A stretch of DNA of 64,000 nucleotides, taken from NCBI GenBank assembly GCA_037953745.1, contig JBAKBP010004408.1, forward strand, positions 1-64,000. Reading direction: 5' to 3'. The notes under the pieces were generated by a model, which saw only the letters and a list, made by a program, of their open reading frames with translations, was not told the origin of the DNA and made no database searches. How positions within the stretch are numbered: position 1 is the stretch's first letter; every line of letters starts with the position of its first letter. Made by a program: the position numbers and the translations under genes. Source of the stretch: Lithodes maja (taxonomy: Eukaryota > Arthropoda > Malacostraca > Decapoda > Lithodidae). Below, piece by piece: positions 11,031-22,149 of this stretch.

Positions 11031-11462
11031 TAAGGAGACCTGAGAATATCAACATCCAACAATTCCTACTCTAATCCTATAATGGTAAAATAGCCTAAGT
11101 TTATAAAGTACCATTAACTAACTCAAGTGAACTACTGTATACTAATGGAGTTACAATGTACTAACAAAAAAGTATAATATAATTTGTTTTCACCTAACAA
11201 GTAAAATAATGTCAAAGTTATAATATATATTTTTTTTAATTGACCAACACTAAAGGTTTATTAAGTGTCGTTCTTTTAGTAATGAATACTTAACACTTAC
11301 AGTACGATGACGATTATTTCATTGATATATAATACCGATATACAGTATTTATATTATTTTGTTCATCTTAGGAAGGACCTGTGGCAATCATAAGCCTAAC
11401 CAAAATATTATTAACCTCATTTATTGTCAACAAACCTCCCCCCCCCCCTTCAAACTGGAAAC

Positions 11463-11527
<65 letters not shown>
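11463..11527. repeat. (CT)n(TA)n compound microsatellite
   Basis: About nine CT units are followed by about 23 TA units. A short C run precedes it. Confidence 0.9.
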
Positions 11528-11530
<3 letters not shown>

Positions 11531-12314
11531 ACAATGGCCAGGGTCTATGGGGTCTTTTAGGAGTAGCTAGACTTTAGTGGCGCCTAGCTGTCTTCTATAT
11601 GCAGCTGTGCCAAGTCTATTAGAAAGACCTGGTATTGTGAGTTTTACTCCGATACCCTTCTAATTGCACATGTCTAGTTTTGCCGTACCTCTAAGCATTT
11701 TTGTCTCAATAACCTTTTGTGTAGAATGAGCCAATAGAGTGTCATCAGTTTCGGGTTAAAATTGCCCGTGGCAACGTCGGCTTGCAAGTTGGGAGGGAGG
11801 GGAGTGAGGAATGTTGCTCTTGTCTTGGGAGGAGGGGATTTTGCGGGCACCACACGAGTATATGTAATTACGTGACCATTGCCAGTTTAGTTGTGTTACA
11901 ATATCAAGATATACTTTATTTTATCTGCCACGCTGTTTTAGCCAATATATTAACACAGGAATACGTTAGTATAAGTTATTCTTGTGAAGTGTCTTAGTGT
12001 TATCATATCGTGTGGTGATATATTGCAACCCCTTAGTTTGAGGCTGGCTCCCGCCAGCCACGTGTGTTCTCGCCATTCTCTGCTTGGTGGTCAGACTAGA
12101 TAGGTGGTGTCCTCTCTCTATTGTGATCCATCAAGTCTGCCCCTTTTGTTTGTCTTTGCTTGCAGAGATATTAACGTAACGTAACGTAATTAACAGAGAA
12201 TCCTAGACCTTCATTTCTTCTCTTAATTATTCTTTTCCTCTGATCAGCATTTTATTATATTTCCATTTGCTTTTATATAATTATTCTGTACCTCCGGTGG
12301 CTTACTTCGGGATC

Positions 12315-12860
12315 CGTGTTATGCCCCTTTCCCACATGTGCGATTTCTTATGATTTTCACCGGCGACACCCATATTCGTGAAATGTCGGACAACAAACGT
12401 ATACCCTCGCATAATAATCATATGCTTCCGCCGGCCTCGCGTGGACCCTCGCGGGTCGTCGCAAATGTTCGGTTTGTTTAAAATTTGGGACGAGGACTCA
12501 CGAGGGTTCATTGCCCTCGCAAGCATCGTCGAACATTGCAGAATTATCCGAGAGGCCCTCGAGGATCATCGACGACATCGGCGAGACATCACGGAGGGTT
12601 TCTCACAAAAAAAAAACTTTGCAATGCTGCATGGCAGCTCGCCGATGCTCTCAGATGGTCTGAGAACATCGACGATGCACAAGAGTCATCGGCGGTTTCC
12701 TCGTCGATTAGTCGTCGACGTGCGCACAAGTACTCGCCGAGAGTATACCCGCCAGGGGTATGCTCCGCACGAGGCATGCGAAGGGCCTTGCGACGTCGCG
12801 GAATGCTCAAGACACACCTGCCGAGGCCAAAGAGCACCTTCGGCGAGGTGGGTAAAAAAA
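12315..12860. repeat. CpG-rich block of unknown origin, possibly a decayed non-autonomous element
   Basis: This roughly 550-bp block is strikingly rich in CGA/TCG/CGTCG words in an otherwise AT-rich, CpG-poor region. It starts near TTATGCCCCTTTCCCACATG. A similar phrase (TTATGCCCCTTTCACACAT) begins the other CCGCAT-rich block at 25430. Overlapping open frames exist on both strands, but they are low-complexity (Arg/Ser/His-rich) and look like composition artefacts. The paired start phrase suggests a common repeat family. No terminal inverted repeat was confirmed. Confidence 0.4.
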
Positions 12861-13036
12861 AATGATTAGGCCTATAGTGAACCTGTCAACCCTTTTTTCT
12901 ATGCACCTCTCGTGGGGGGTTAACCTTTTGTTTTCTTTCTCTTTCTCTCCTTTTCTCTCTTTCTCCGGTTTATATCCATTCAGCCCCATTCAGCCAACTG
13001 TTTTAAGACGTTTATCCCCATCCATGACTTTTCAAT

Positions 13037-14004
13037 GTGTGCTTTGCTGTGTCAATGGTACCAATAGACTGGAAGAGTGCATGTATTGTGCCGTTGTACA
13101 AGGGGAAGGGAGATCGGCAGGAGTGTTCAAGTTATAGAGGTATTAGTTTATTGTCAGTGGTTGGAAAGCTGTATGGCAGGGTGTTGATAGAGAGGATAAT
13201 AAAGTGTACGGAAGTTGCAATAGGAGAAGAACAGTGCGGTTTTAGGAGGGGAAGAGGGTGCGTGGATCAGATGTTTGCAGTAAGACAGTTATGCGAGAAG
13301 TATTTAGAGAAGCATAAGGAGATATTTTGGGCTTTTATGGACTTGGAAAAAGCGTATGATCGTGTGGACCGTGAAGCAATGTGGAAGGTGTTAAGGATTT
13401 ATGAAATAGGAGGAAATTTGTTAGAAGCAGTTAAGAGTTTTTATGAAGGGAGCAGAGCATGTGTGAGAGTAGGAAATGGTGAGTTGAGTGAATGGTTTGA
13501 GGTAAAGGCAGGTTTGCGACAGGGTTGTGTAATGTCACCATGGCTGTTTAATATGTTTATGGATGGTGTGGTGAGGGAGGTGAAAAGGAGAACTATGGGA
13601 AGAGGATTGGGTTTAGTAGGAAAGAATGGTAGAGATTGGGAGTTGAATCAGTTGCTGTTCGCTGATGACACAGCATTGGTGGCGGATTCTGATGAGAAAC
13701 TGCAGCGGGTAGTCAAAGAGTTTGGTGTGGTTTGTGGAAGGAGGAAACTGAAGGTGAACGTCAATAAAAGTAAAGTAATGGTGTGTAATAGGGGAGAGCA
13801 TAGGGTGAATCTAGATGTGAGGCTGGATGGGGAAATATTGGAACAAGTAGAGCGTTTTAAATATCTAGGAGGAACGATAAGCAGGAGTGGAGGTATGGAA
13901 GTGGAGGTAAAACAGAGAGTGTGTGAAGGAAGGAAGGTTTTCGGAGCAATGGGAAGTATGTGGAAGACAAGAAATCTCGGAGTGAAAGTAAAAAGTGCAC
14001 TGTA
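13037..14004 (+). pseudogene. RTE-like LINE reverse transcriptase, part 1
   Basis: This open stretch of 322 codons begins inside the RT palm: VPIDWKSACIVPLYKGKG, CGFRRGRGCVDQ, FMDLEKAYDRVDREAMW (motif A), LRQGCVMSPWLFNMF (motif B), LLFADDTALVADS (catalytic FADD) and FKYLGGTISRSGG (thumb). It ends at VKSAL with a stop created next to the nested insertion at 14005. The endonuclease domain is missing because the copy is 5'-truncated. The ATG at the start is not the natural initiator. Confidence 0.85.
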
Positions 14005-15809
14005 GGCTGTGACGCACCCAGTGCGTTGCAACGCAACCTGATTGTACTCCTTGGTACTCGAATGTACCGCCCGTGATCTGGCTACCGTCAGTCGCTATGT
14101 ATATTGAGTGTGACAACTTATAACTATGTTCTTTGTATCTCTGCAAAGGTCTCGTCATGTGCTAACCAGTGGTGGGTTTTGTTTTAAGCCATGTCGAGAC
14201 CTTCCATTTAATATGTAGTATCAATAGAGAAGTTGATAGATAAGACAATGGGAGTTCAGAGAGAGAGAGTGAGTTAGGCTTCAGAGCCAGAGGGTAGCAA
14301 CGCGCCACGCTGCCGGGGGGGTGGTTGCCAGACGTATGGACTGGTTGGCGGCCCTGCGCTTATAGCTAGGCGCGATAGGGTTGGTAGTCCATTGCTGCCT
14401 GCCTACGCTGCTTGGGCTGGGCCCATGTTGTCGTACAGCACATTGCCTGGAGGCTGGCTGCGTGTTCCATGACCAGGTTGCCTAGAACCTTTGAGATTCT
14501 AACATCCCTTGCCCTCTCTCCCAACTTCTCACGGTTGCACTCTTTCTCTCTGACAACATTACTCTCATTTCATTCTTCTCTCTATTTAAATGCATAACCT
14601 TCCCTTGAGGTCCTAAAGGAGTTTCAGCACTCACCTCTCGTATTACTCTTAGGACAAGCATATATTTACATGTATTAGATTTAAGGGGTTAATGTGAACA
14701 GCGATCTTCTTGATGAGGATAGTTGGTGAACGTTCTACATGTTCACGAGTTATATGCCCCGCTCATCATCCCATTTGTGACTAGACTGGTGCCATGTGTA
14801 AGAGCCCGACCATGCCCAGGAGTTGTCTGTAGAGGGACGAGGACTTAGCCTTGATTTGCATACCGAGCCAGGAGCGAGTGTAGCACCCGAGACTACAGCT
14901 CGCTCGTAGTGCCGGTATAGTAGAGTAACGTATTTTATCTGTCCTTGTGTTCTCTACAGTCTTCTCCTGGGTTCTCGCTTTCGGTGCTGGGACTCGTTGT
15001 TCCTGTGATTTGGCCTGCTAGCTAGAACACATGGGGATGATGAGTGGGATATATCTTTATTTTACTATGCATTGCAGCTCTCTTTAAGTATATGTATGTA
15101 ACACTTTACAATACACATTACTCACACACAAGACAACACTATTAATACTTTCATGTATCAATTAACTGCACTGTCGTTTTGCTGCTGTGTCCGGAGTTCT
15201 GTTGCATAGGGCGCATACGGACTCGGAGGGGAGACAGAGTGAGAGAAGCGAAGTAGCCTATGAGGTAGTAGGCTACCGGCGCAGTACTGTTGCCTGCAAC
15301 CTTTTAGTTATTCCAAGTATAGATTCATTATTATAATAAGTGACTACTATTTATGTTCCTCCCATATGTATTATTAGGTATCTACTGGATCATGAACATC
15401 TTGTATGCTACATGCTAGTGCATGTTAGTAGGGGACAGTTAGTGTAGTGCACGCGCTTTCAAGTAGGCGTGTACATTTGTCATTTAGCATTTCACTGTCA
15501 TACCTTTAGCCTGCTTCTATTCTACATTATTAGAGGCTTAATATTAACGTAGTTTCTTGAGTATTGCATTTCTTTAGTAATAACGTAACCTATAAATGTC
15601 TGAGGGAGTTTAGCCTCATAGCCTACCCCTGCTGTACACTTTCGCCGAGTTAAGGTACCTCGTTACCGTAGACGATAACTCTGTAGGGCGTTGGTGCTTT
15701 TGTTGTCTGGAGCATATAGTATTTGGGACTGGAATCGAGCGTGTCGTTGTCGCTTAAGCCATTTCTGTCCTACGATCAAGAATCCCGAATATGTATTGCC
15801 GATCTAGCC
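14005..15809. mobile_element. Unclassified 1.8-kb insertion nested in the RTE-like LINE
   Basis: The LINE frame is cleanly interrupted between VKSAL and VPTVMYG. The inserted DNA is flanked by GTA at 14002-14004 and 15810-15812 (CTGTA versus CCGTA if five bases are considered) and has short GGCT...AGCC ends. It contains no long ORF. A long imperfect inverted pair lies inside (GCTCATCATCCCAT near 14761 and ATGGGGATGATGAG near 15029). It could be a solo LTR or a non-autonomous DNA element. Neither TG...CA ends nor a known transposon signature decides this. Confidence 0.7.
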
Positions 15810-15822
15810 GTAAGGAATTGTT

Positions 15823-16230
15823 GTGCCAACAGTGATGTATGGGGCTGAGACATGGGCTCTGAAGAAAAAGGAGAAAAGAGGGCTGGATGTGATGGAGATG
15901 AGCTGCTTGAGGAGTATGTGTGGAGTTACTCGTAGAGACAGATTAAGGAATGAAGAGATACGTAGGAGAGTGGGGCAGCAGGAACATTTGTCAGCCAGAG
16001 TGGACAGAAGGGTGCTGAGCTGGTATGGTCATGTTGAACGAATGGGAGATGAAAGGCTTACAAAGAGAATATGTGAGTCAGGTACAAGGGGAGATAGAAG
16101 GGCAGGAAGACCCCCATTGAGATGGAGAGACTGTGTAAGAAAGGCTTTGGATGATAGAGGAATGACTATAGATCAGGCAGGGGAAGTGGTGGTGGACAGG
16201 AGTGAATGGAGAATGCTTGTGAATAGTTGA
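15823..16230 (+). pseudogene. RTE-like LINE ORF, C-terminal part 2
   Basis: Continuation of the frame that stops at 14004, now beyond the nested insertion: VPTVMYGAETWALKKKEKRG, then VMEMSCLRSMCGVTRRDRLRNEEIRRR, then LSWYGHVERM, then RRAGRPPLRW, ending in a normal stop at 16228-16230. The domain order matches the C-terminal region of the other RTE-like copies in the window, which supports one element broken in two. Confidence 0.85.
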
Positions 16231-16690
16231 GTGAACACGTGGTCATTTGGGGGAAGGGGTCGGGCGCAAGTTGGACTAGATATTAGTCCATCCGGCGCCT
16301 GGCCCGGGGAGACGATTAATATGAAGGGTGCGCCTGGAAGTGTGGTGGGAGGGCTTGTGGCTTTGGCTCCGCTGCATGTCTGCCTGCCGAGATCGAAACC
16401 TCTCCGGGTGGTCGGGGGCCGGGGGAGTGCTGGAGCGACCTTGGTGACCCTGGTCTCTGGGTCTTCTCCTGGGTAACCTGGATGTGTGTGCGTTGGTGCT
16501 TTTTATCTGTGTTTATTTGTTGTTTTATGTTATTTTTGTGTTTTCCCTGTTCTTGCTCTGTCTTGAGTCGGCTACCCCCAAAATGGGGATTGGGCCTGAG
16601 CATGTAGATAGATAGATAGATCCCCATCCAAGTATCGATATCTTCCTGGCAAGCGATAGCGAACCAGCATTATATCCCTCTGAGTGCCAG

Positions 16691-16752
16691 GTCCGTATAT
16701 ATACGGACTAGGGTCTTGTCACGCCCAGTGCCAGGTCCGTATATATACGGAC
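16691..16752. repeat. Duplicated perfect 18-bp palindrome
   Basis: GTCCGTATATATACGGAC is its own reverse complement and occurs twice, at 16691-16708 and 16735-16752, each preceded by TGCCAG. The unit length is 44 bp. It may be a protein-binding or element-end structure, but its function is unknown. Confidence 0.85.
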
Positions 16753-16811
16753 TCGCCGAGAAAAAAAATCGTAGCAGCGAAACGACTGCACCTATGGCTT
16801 TCATATTTCTA

Positions 16812-17499
16812 CCACATGTACTATTGTGGACATAAGTCCTGCTACACCTGCCTGAGAGGGATCCGCGAATTGTGTTGGTAACATTGTTACCCGCCCAGTC
16901 CCCCCACTCCATCCCCACTATACCACCCTCCCTCAGTCAAGCCCTCCCTTCCCACTCTACTTCTTTCGTTCTTGTTCACGTCTATAAGCCGTTCTTTATT
17001 TATCTCTCTCTCATCGAATCATTGTATTTTTATGTATGTTTTCCACATCATCTTTCTAAAATTATATATCATACCGTTACATACTTCATATATATAGGAT
17101 ATTTGTCATTGTATACAAACCTAACAGAATATAAAGTTTGATAATCCATTCGAATATGGAAGTTTATTATCAATATATGTTATTTAAGTCAAATACAACT
17201 GAGACTTTAATTTACTTTTGCATTATCATATTTCAATTCAGTTATAATTATCTAAGCCCGTAATCCCACTGTTTGGAGTACGCAGGTGTTTCACTGTCAA
17301 AGTGTATATATTATTGAATGAAGTAGTTGACACACACATAAAATGGATTCCCATATTGAATTAATTGAATATTAAAATGTATAAATATATGGTTACGTGT
17401 GTATTCTCAATACTCATATTTCGTAACTAGTCAACTCAGACACACGGCCCAACACATTAATGTGACATTAAATTACACGAACTTCCATGTTATTTTCTT
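16812..17499 (+). repeat. Dispersed repeat X, copy A, left part
   Basis: This stretch matches the reverse complement of about 24440-25285. Shared blocks include CTATTGTGGACATAAGTCC, CGCGAATTGTGTTGGTAACA, TTTCGTAACTAGTCAAC and TGTTATTTTCTT. The copy is interrupted at 17499 by the RTE-like LINE and resumes at 20680. No coding capacity is visible and the class is unknown. Confidence 0.7.
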
Positions 17500-17514
17500 C
17501 TATCTATCTATCTA

Positions 17515-19145
17515 TTGCCTGACGCCGTGATCCCCGAAGGGGTGGCCACGAACGAACCGCCCCCATGCACCTCTGTCCCCAGTCAGTCGACGCCCCTCCC
17601 CCCAACCAGCACCGCCTTCGTTCATGTAGTTCCTCACTCCATCCTTCCACCTCATATTCGGTCTACTCTCCCCCTCTGTCCCTCCACCTCGATCTCGTAC
17701 ACCCTCTTAGTCATTCTCTCGCTTTCCATACGTTCCATATGGCCGAACCATCTCAAGTTGTTCCTTTTCACACTTTCCAGCACATCTACCTCCACACCAC
17801 ACCTCCTTCTTACTTCCTCATTAGTCTGTCTATCCCTCCATGTAACTCCGCACGCACTCCTTAAGTAATTCATTTCCACTGCTCTCACTCTTGGTCTGAG
17901 TCTCTCAACCAACGTCCATGCTTCGCTTCCGTACGTCAGTGTCGGGATTACCACACTGTCATGCAAGGACTTCTTCACTTCCATACTGACCACCCTATTT
18001 CTTGTTACTGCTTTTAGCGTTCCTACAACCCTCTTCCCCTGTTGTACCCTCTCCCGCACCTCTTCATCCATAGTCCCATCTTTACTCAACACACTGCCCA
18101 GATACTTAAAAGAGTTGACGATCTCCATAGCCTGACCGTTCAGCTTCACCTCACACTCTGTGACTTCACCCCTTTCGAAGACCATAACCTTGATCTTCCC
18201 CGTATTTACCTTCAAATTCCGTTTTTCGCACACTGTTCCAAACTCATTTACCAGACCCTGCAACTCCCATTCATTATCACTCATCAGAACTGTATCATCC
18301 GCAAACAGCAGTATAGGTAGCTTCCACTCAATTCCCTCCCTTTTCAGCGATACACCAACATCCACTGCTCTTGATAGTATTTCTTTCATAACTCCATCCA
18401 TATATACAGTAAACAACCACGGGGACATCACACACCCCTATTTCAAACCAACATACAGGTCAAAGAACTCGCTCTGCTCACTCTCCACACGTACTGCCGC
18501 CTTTGCACACTCATACATGCTCTTCACTGCTTTCAGCAACTTGCCCTCTACTCCGTATATTCTAAGTACTTTCCACAAACCTTCTCTATCCACTCTGTCA
18601 TAGGCCTTCTCCAAGTCCATAAAGGCAACATACACCTTTTGTTTCTTCTCCAGATACTTCTCCACAACACAATTCAGGGTAAAAATTTGATCTACACATC
18701 CTCTTCCCTTCCTAAAGCCTCCCTGCTCGTCGCCTATCCATTTCTCCGTTCTCACTCTCACTCTCTCAATCACTACCCTACTGTATACCTTCCCTACTAC
18801 GCTTAGAAGACATATTCCTCGGTGGTTACCACACACTCCTCTTTCCCCTTTGCCCTTATATAGGGGGACTATTATGCCAGTCTTCCAGTCATCGGGTGCA
18901 CTCCCCTTCTCCCATGCTAGTTTGCACATTTTCCATACCCATTCTATCACTATCTCACCACCATACCTCAACATTTCCCCACACACTCCATCTGTTCCTG
19001 GTGCTTTCCCCAACTTCACTCTTTTCATGGCTTCCCACACTTCTGACCTCCTGATCCCCACCTCCTCCTCCACTACTTCTCTTCTTCTCCCTCCCATACC
19101 ATATCCAGCTATGTTTGCTGGCTCTTCATTCCTTTCATTTAGCAA
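17515..19145 (-). pseudogene. RTE-like LINE ORF: reverse transcriptase and C-terminal domain
   Basis: Continuation of the endonuclease frame in two pieces. The upstream piece (18438-19145) holds the RT fingers and palm: LGKAPGTDGVCGEMLRY, WKTGIIVPLYKGKG, QGGFRKGRGCVDQ, AFMDLEKAYDRVDREGLW. A TAG codon then replaces the Gln before GCVMSPWLF. The next piece (17652-18431) holds motif B, LLFADDTVLMSD (FADD), FKYLGSVLSKDG and LRWFGHMERM. A one-base deletion near 17663, relative to the copy at 4020, shifts the last about 50 codons. It is nearly identical to 3866-4881 where they overlap. Confidence 0.88.
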
Positions 19146-19146
19146 C

Positions 19147-20520
19147 TCACTGAAGTACTCCCTCCATCTTTCGACTCTCTCGTTTCTCGGCTAGCATTCT
19201 CCCATTCTTATCTTTCACACCCTTACTGTTTCCCTTGCTACCTTCCCTAACTTTCTTGACTTCTTTCCAGAACAGTTTCTTACTCTCCCTCCATTTTACA
19301 CTCAGATTCCTTCCAAATTCCTCATCTACTCTTCTCTTACATTCCTTCACTACTCTCTTCACCACCCTCTTACTCTCCACGTACCTCGCTCGTTTCTGTC
19401 TCTCGGAATCTTCATTCCCTCTACTACCCAACCACTCTCTATATGCTTTCTTCTTTTCTTCCACAGCTATTCTTACCTCTTCTGTCCACCATGCTGTACC
19501 TTTCACTCCCCTCCCTCTTCTTCTCACTCCACACACCTCCTCACATGCTGCACAGATCTCATCCTTAAACACCTTGCTCATCTCCTCCACTTCCTCCATA
19601 ACTTCCAGGTCGAACCCACCTAGTCGTCTTTCCACTGCTCTCCTGTACTCCTCCCTGACTTCCTCCTCCTGCAACCTCTCCACCCTCCTCACCATTCCAC
19701 CCTCCTCTCGCCTCCCTCCCGCTCTCCTCACCCACTTCTTTTGTATCCTAACCTTAGCTACCACTACATAATGATCAGACAGACCCCCTCCAATACCCCT
19801 ATACACCCTAGCATCCATCACAGATTTCTTCATTCGTTCATCCACACATACATAATCAATCAATGACTTTCGTTCCACCACTGTCTTATCCTTCATCGTC
19901 AACATCCGTTTCCACGTGTACCTGTGGATCATTCTGTGTCGGAAGAAGGTGTTGGCTATCCACAGCCTCCTCCCCACACATACGTCCACAAGTGCACTAC
20001 CATTCCCATTCACCTCTGATGGTACCCCCCACCCTCCCACCACTCCCTCAACTTTCCTATCACCCACCTTACCATTCATATCCCCAATCAGAAATATTCT
20101 TTCGTTCATGTCAAACTTCTCCAGGCACGCCTCCACATTCATCCAGAACTCCTCTTTCTTTCTTTCAAGTATATCCTCTGTCGGGGCATACACGCATACA
20201 ATCACCCACGTTTGTATTCCTACTTTCATTCTCACCCACACAATCCTTGAACCCACAGATCCATACTCTCTTACACATTCCTTCCATTTGCTACTTACAA
20301 ACAAACATGCACCTTCTCTCGCTGTTCCTTCACTCACTCCAGCACACACACCCATTCCACACTCCCACTCTCTCACATCTGAACCTTTCCATTTGGTCTC
20401 TGTCATTCCACATACATCCAGCCTGGCATTCACTAACACTTCCAGAACCTCTCTCTCTTTTGTGCCATCATTCATGCCACTAACATTCCACGTAGCCATT
20501 CTCAGAATGTCCGAAGGCAT
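19147..20520 (-). pseudogene. RTE-like LINE ORF: AP-type endonuclease and linker
   Basis: This is the N-terminal 457 codons of the LINE protein. The AP-like endonuclease that would nick target DNA shows MATWNVSGMNDG at its start, TETKWKG (catalytic Glu region), VYAPTED, IGDMNGKVGDR, NTFFRHRMIHRYTW, LIDYVCVDER and the C-terminal SDHYVVVAKV. A basic linker of about 170 residues follows, rich in Arg, Lys and Glu. The frame is lost at about 19147-19172, where an indel precedes the segment that should continue as REYFSELLNE. The start MPSDILRMATWN lies directly after the leader. Confidence 0.88.
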
Positions 20521-20679
20521 GTCCTTAGTCGGTCGTGGTTCGTCAACGTTGGTTCCGTCCGCATCCGAGGCTGTTCGTTCGTTTTTCTTTGCTTAGATAT
20601 TTTTTCCGGGTGGGGGTCGCAAGCCCACCGACCCAACCTCTTTAGTCGCCTCTTACGACATGCAGAAGGCACGTTACAA

Positions 20680-20945
20680 GTTATTTTCTTACTTGAGGAT
20701 ATTTGGCGTCTTTCAACTGCTTCAGCGAACACGGCTTCCTCCGAGATTAATTTAACCCTTTCCGTATCGGGGTTGTGTTTTGTTTTATTACAGCTATATT
20801 TACACAATTTTGTGCAGATAAGGAAGGATCTGTGGTATTTACAAGAATTAATTGAGTTACTATGAAGCCTTTTAATTGTTACATTTCCTTCCTTAATTAA
20901 ATACAAGCTTATATATTTAGCTATTATCCATTCACTCGAACCATA
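20680..20945 (+). repeat. Dispersed repeat X, copy A, right part
   Basis: Resumes the match to the reverse complement of about 24203-24460, with shared blocks ACTTGAGGA, TTTGGCGTC, CCTCCGAGATTAA, GGAAGGATCTGTGGTATT (GAAGGATCTGTGGTATT in the other copy) and CCATTCACT. The match ends near 20945. No gene is seen. Confidence 0.7.
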
Positions 20946-21582
20946 CATCTGGCTCCTAATTGCTGTTTGTATCGACGTTCATGATTTCCCATCTTATGAA
21001 TACCGTAGCTCACTGGCCCAGAAGAGTCGCAGAACTGATAATGTCTGTATTATTATCTTTATTATTCTATATTCATTCATTATACTAGACACGCTTTAAT
21101 AATGTTAATGATTACTTAACTATCTACAGTGATATCCAAGTCTGAAGAGTCATGATTTATTACATTAATGAACATTTATCACATATATAACATACAGTAT
21201 ACACAAGCGAAATAAAGAAATGATGAACCCAAACAGTACGGTAAGCAAGAGATGAATATTGACTGACTTGGCCCACGTGTCTTAGAGCCAATCATAGGCC
21301 CTGCTTCACTTATTATTCACAATAATAATAAGATAGGCAGGGATGGCATTTCATATCTTGCTTGTGTTTACTGTATTATATCTGTGTTATTTATGTGTTT
21401 TCTGTAATAGTTATTTGCTCCTAAGGTTTGGATATCACTCTAGATTATCACATTATTTGAATTAATTAAACTTATCTATATTATTCTATATTTGTTCATT
21501 AAACTCGATAAGTAATGGTAATTAGAATTATAATGCTAATGTGCTAAGTTATATCCAAACCTTAACCCCTTATTGGCGGGGC

Positions 21583-21640
21583 CCGACTTAAGGCAGTCTA
21601 GAGAATAAAGGAGAATGTGGCGGGGACCGCCTTAAGTCGG
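21583..21640. repeat. 12-bp inverted repeat CCGACTTAAGGC...GCCTTAAGTCGG
   Basis: Perfect 12-bp arms at 21583-21594 and 21629-21640 enclose 34 bases. The flanks are comparatively GC-rich (GGCGGGGCC). It lies just upstream of the repeat shared with the left window edge. Confidence 0.8.
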
Positions 21641-21924
21641 TAGCAATTTTGAGCACATAATTGGCTCTGAGAGAGAGTCCGAGCGGTGGGAGGAGCGTAG
21701 GTTGACTCTGACCGTTCGGCACGGCTTCCGCGCGCCGCCACTGGGCCCACCTTCACACACATCCACACCCACTACCTCGCTAGACAGGGAATTATGTAAG
21801 GAAATTACTGTATTTTAGCAATTTTTCCTTCGTGTTGCACGATCGATCGTTGCAAGAGAACCAGTGGTCGTAGAAGGATGGTTCTGGTGTCATTGGAAAG
21901 CTCAATTATCACCCTTTCACGGAT

Positions 21925-22055
21925 ACATACTTGTATTACGCTCTGGCTCTTGTTTATGCATGAAAAAGAGCACGGAAATAAGCTCGTTTAGGGTAAAACC
22001 ACCCGCTTGGCAGGTAGTAGAAGTTACCGACCTAGCCGCTCGTGGAGTGTTAAGA
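21925..22055 (+). repeat. Copy of the dispersed repeat at the left window edge
   Basis: Shares with bases 1-130 the sequence ATACTTGTATTACGCTCTGG (variant), CATGAAAA and the cysteine-rich-looking CCGCTTGG/CCGCTGGG block, ending in GTGTTAAG. It is followed by ATCATACAGTAAACACAAGC, a motif that recurs near 21190 and, inverted, near 21355. Confidence 0.5.
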
Positions 22056-22149
22056 GCTATAAAATATCACATAGAACACATATATAACGTAGATATCATA
22101 CAGTAAACACAAGCAAGGGAAGAAACGCCGTCACTGCCTATTTAAATGT

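Larger units (their letters stand above)
13025..16619 (+). mobile_element. RTE-like LINE, 5'-truncated, split by a nested insertion
   Basis: Target-site duplication ATCCCCATCCA flanks the element (13014-13024 and 16620-16630; the first A of the second copy could belong to the tail). The body carries reverse transcriptase in two parts, a 3' UTR, and a GATA-repeat tail just before 16620. Removing the inserted 14005-15809 leaves about 1.8 kb. It is a different subfamily from the copies at 3854 and 17500: motifs are shared (QGCVMSPWLF, FADD, SWYGHVERM) but the sequence is clearly diverged. Confidence 0.85.
17500..20679 (-). mobile_element. RTE-like LINE with 11-bp target duplication
   Basis: Direct repeats GTTATTTTCTT at 17489-17499 and 20680-20690 flank the element. 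The related repeat at 24203-25285 carries the same site once and uninterrupted, which confirms the insertion point. On the minus strand it has a 5' leader (about 20521-20679) containing TCGTAAGAGGCGACTAAAG, a phrase typical of invertebrate RTE-group leaders. Endonuclease, reverse transcriptase and a TAGA-repeat tail follow. Three lesions break the ORF, so it is not autonomous. Confidence 0.9.

Noticed and set aside
12378..12869. Open frame of 163 codons with a second overlapping 126-codon frame
   Set aside because: High CpG composition depletes stops in several frames at once. No recognisable domain.
19235..20596. Several plus-strand frames of 150-226 codons
   Set aside because: Antisense shadows of the RTE-like LINE endonuclease. 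Ser/Thr/Pro/His-rich without domains.
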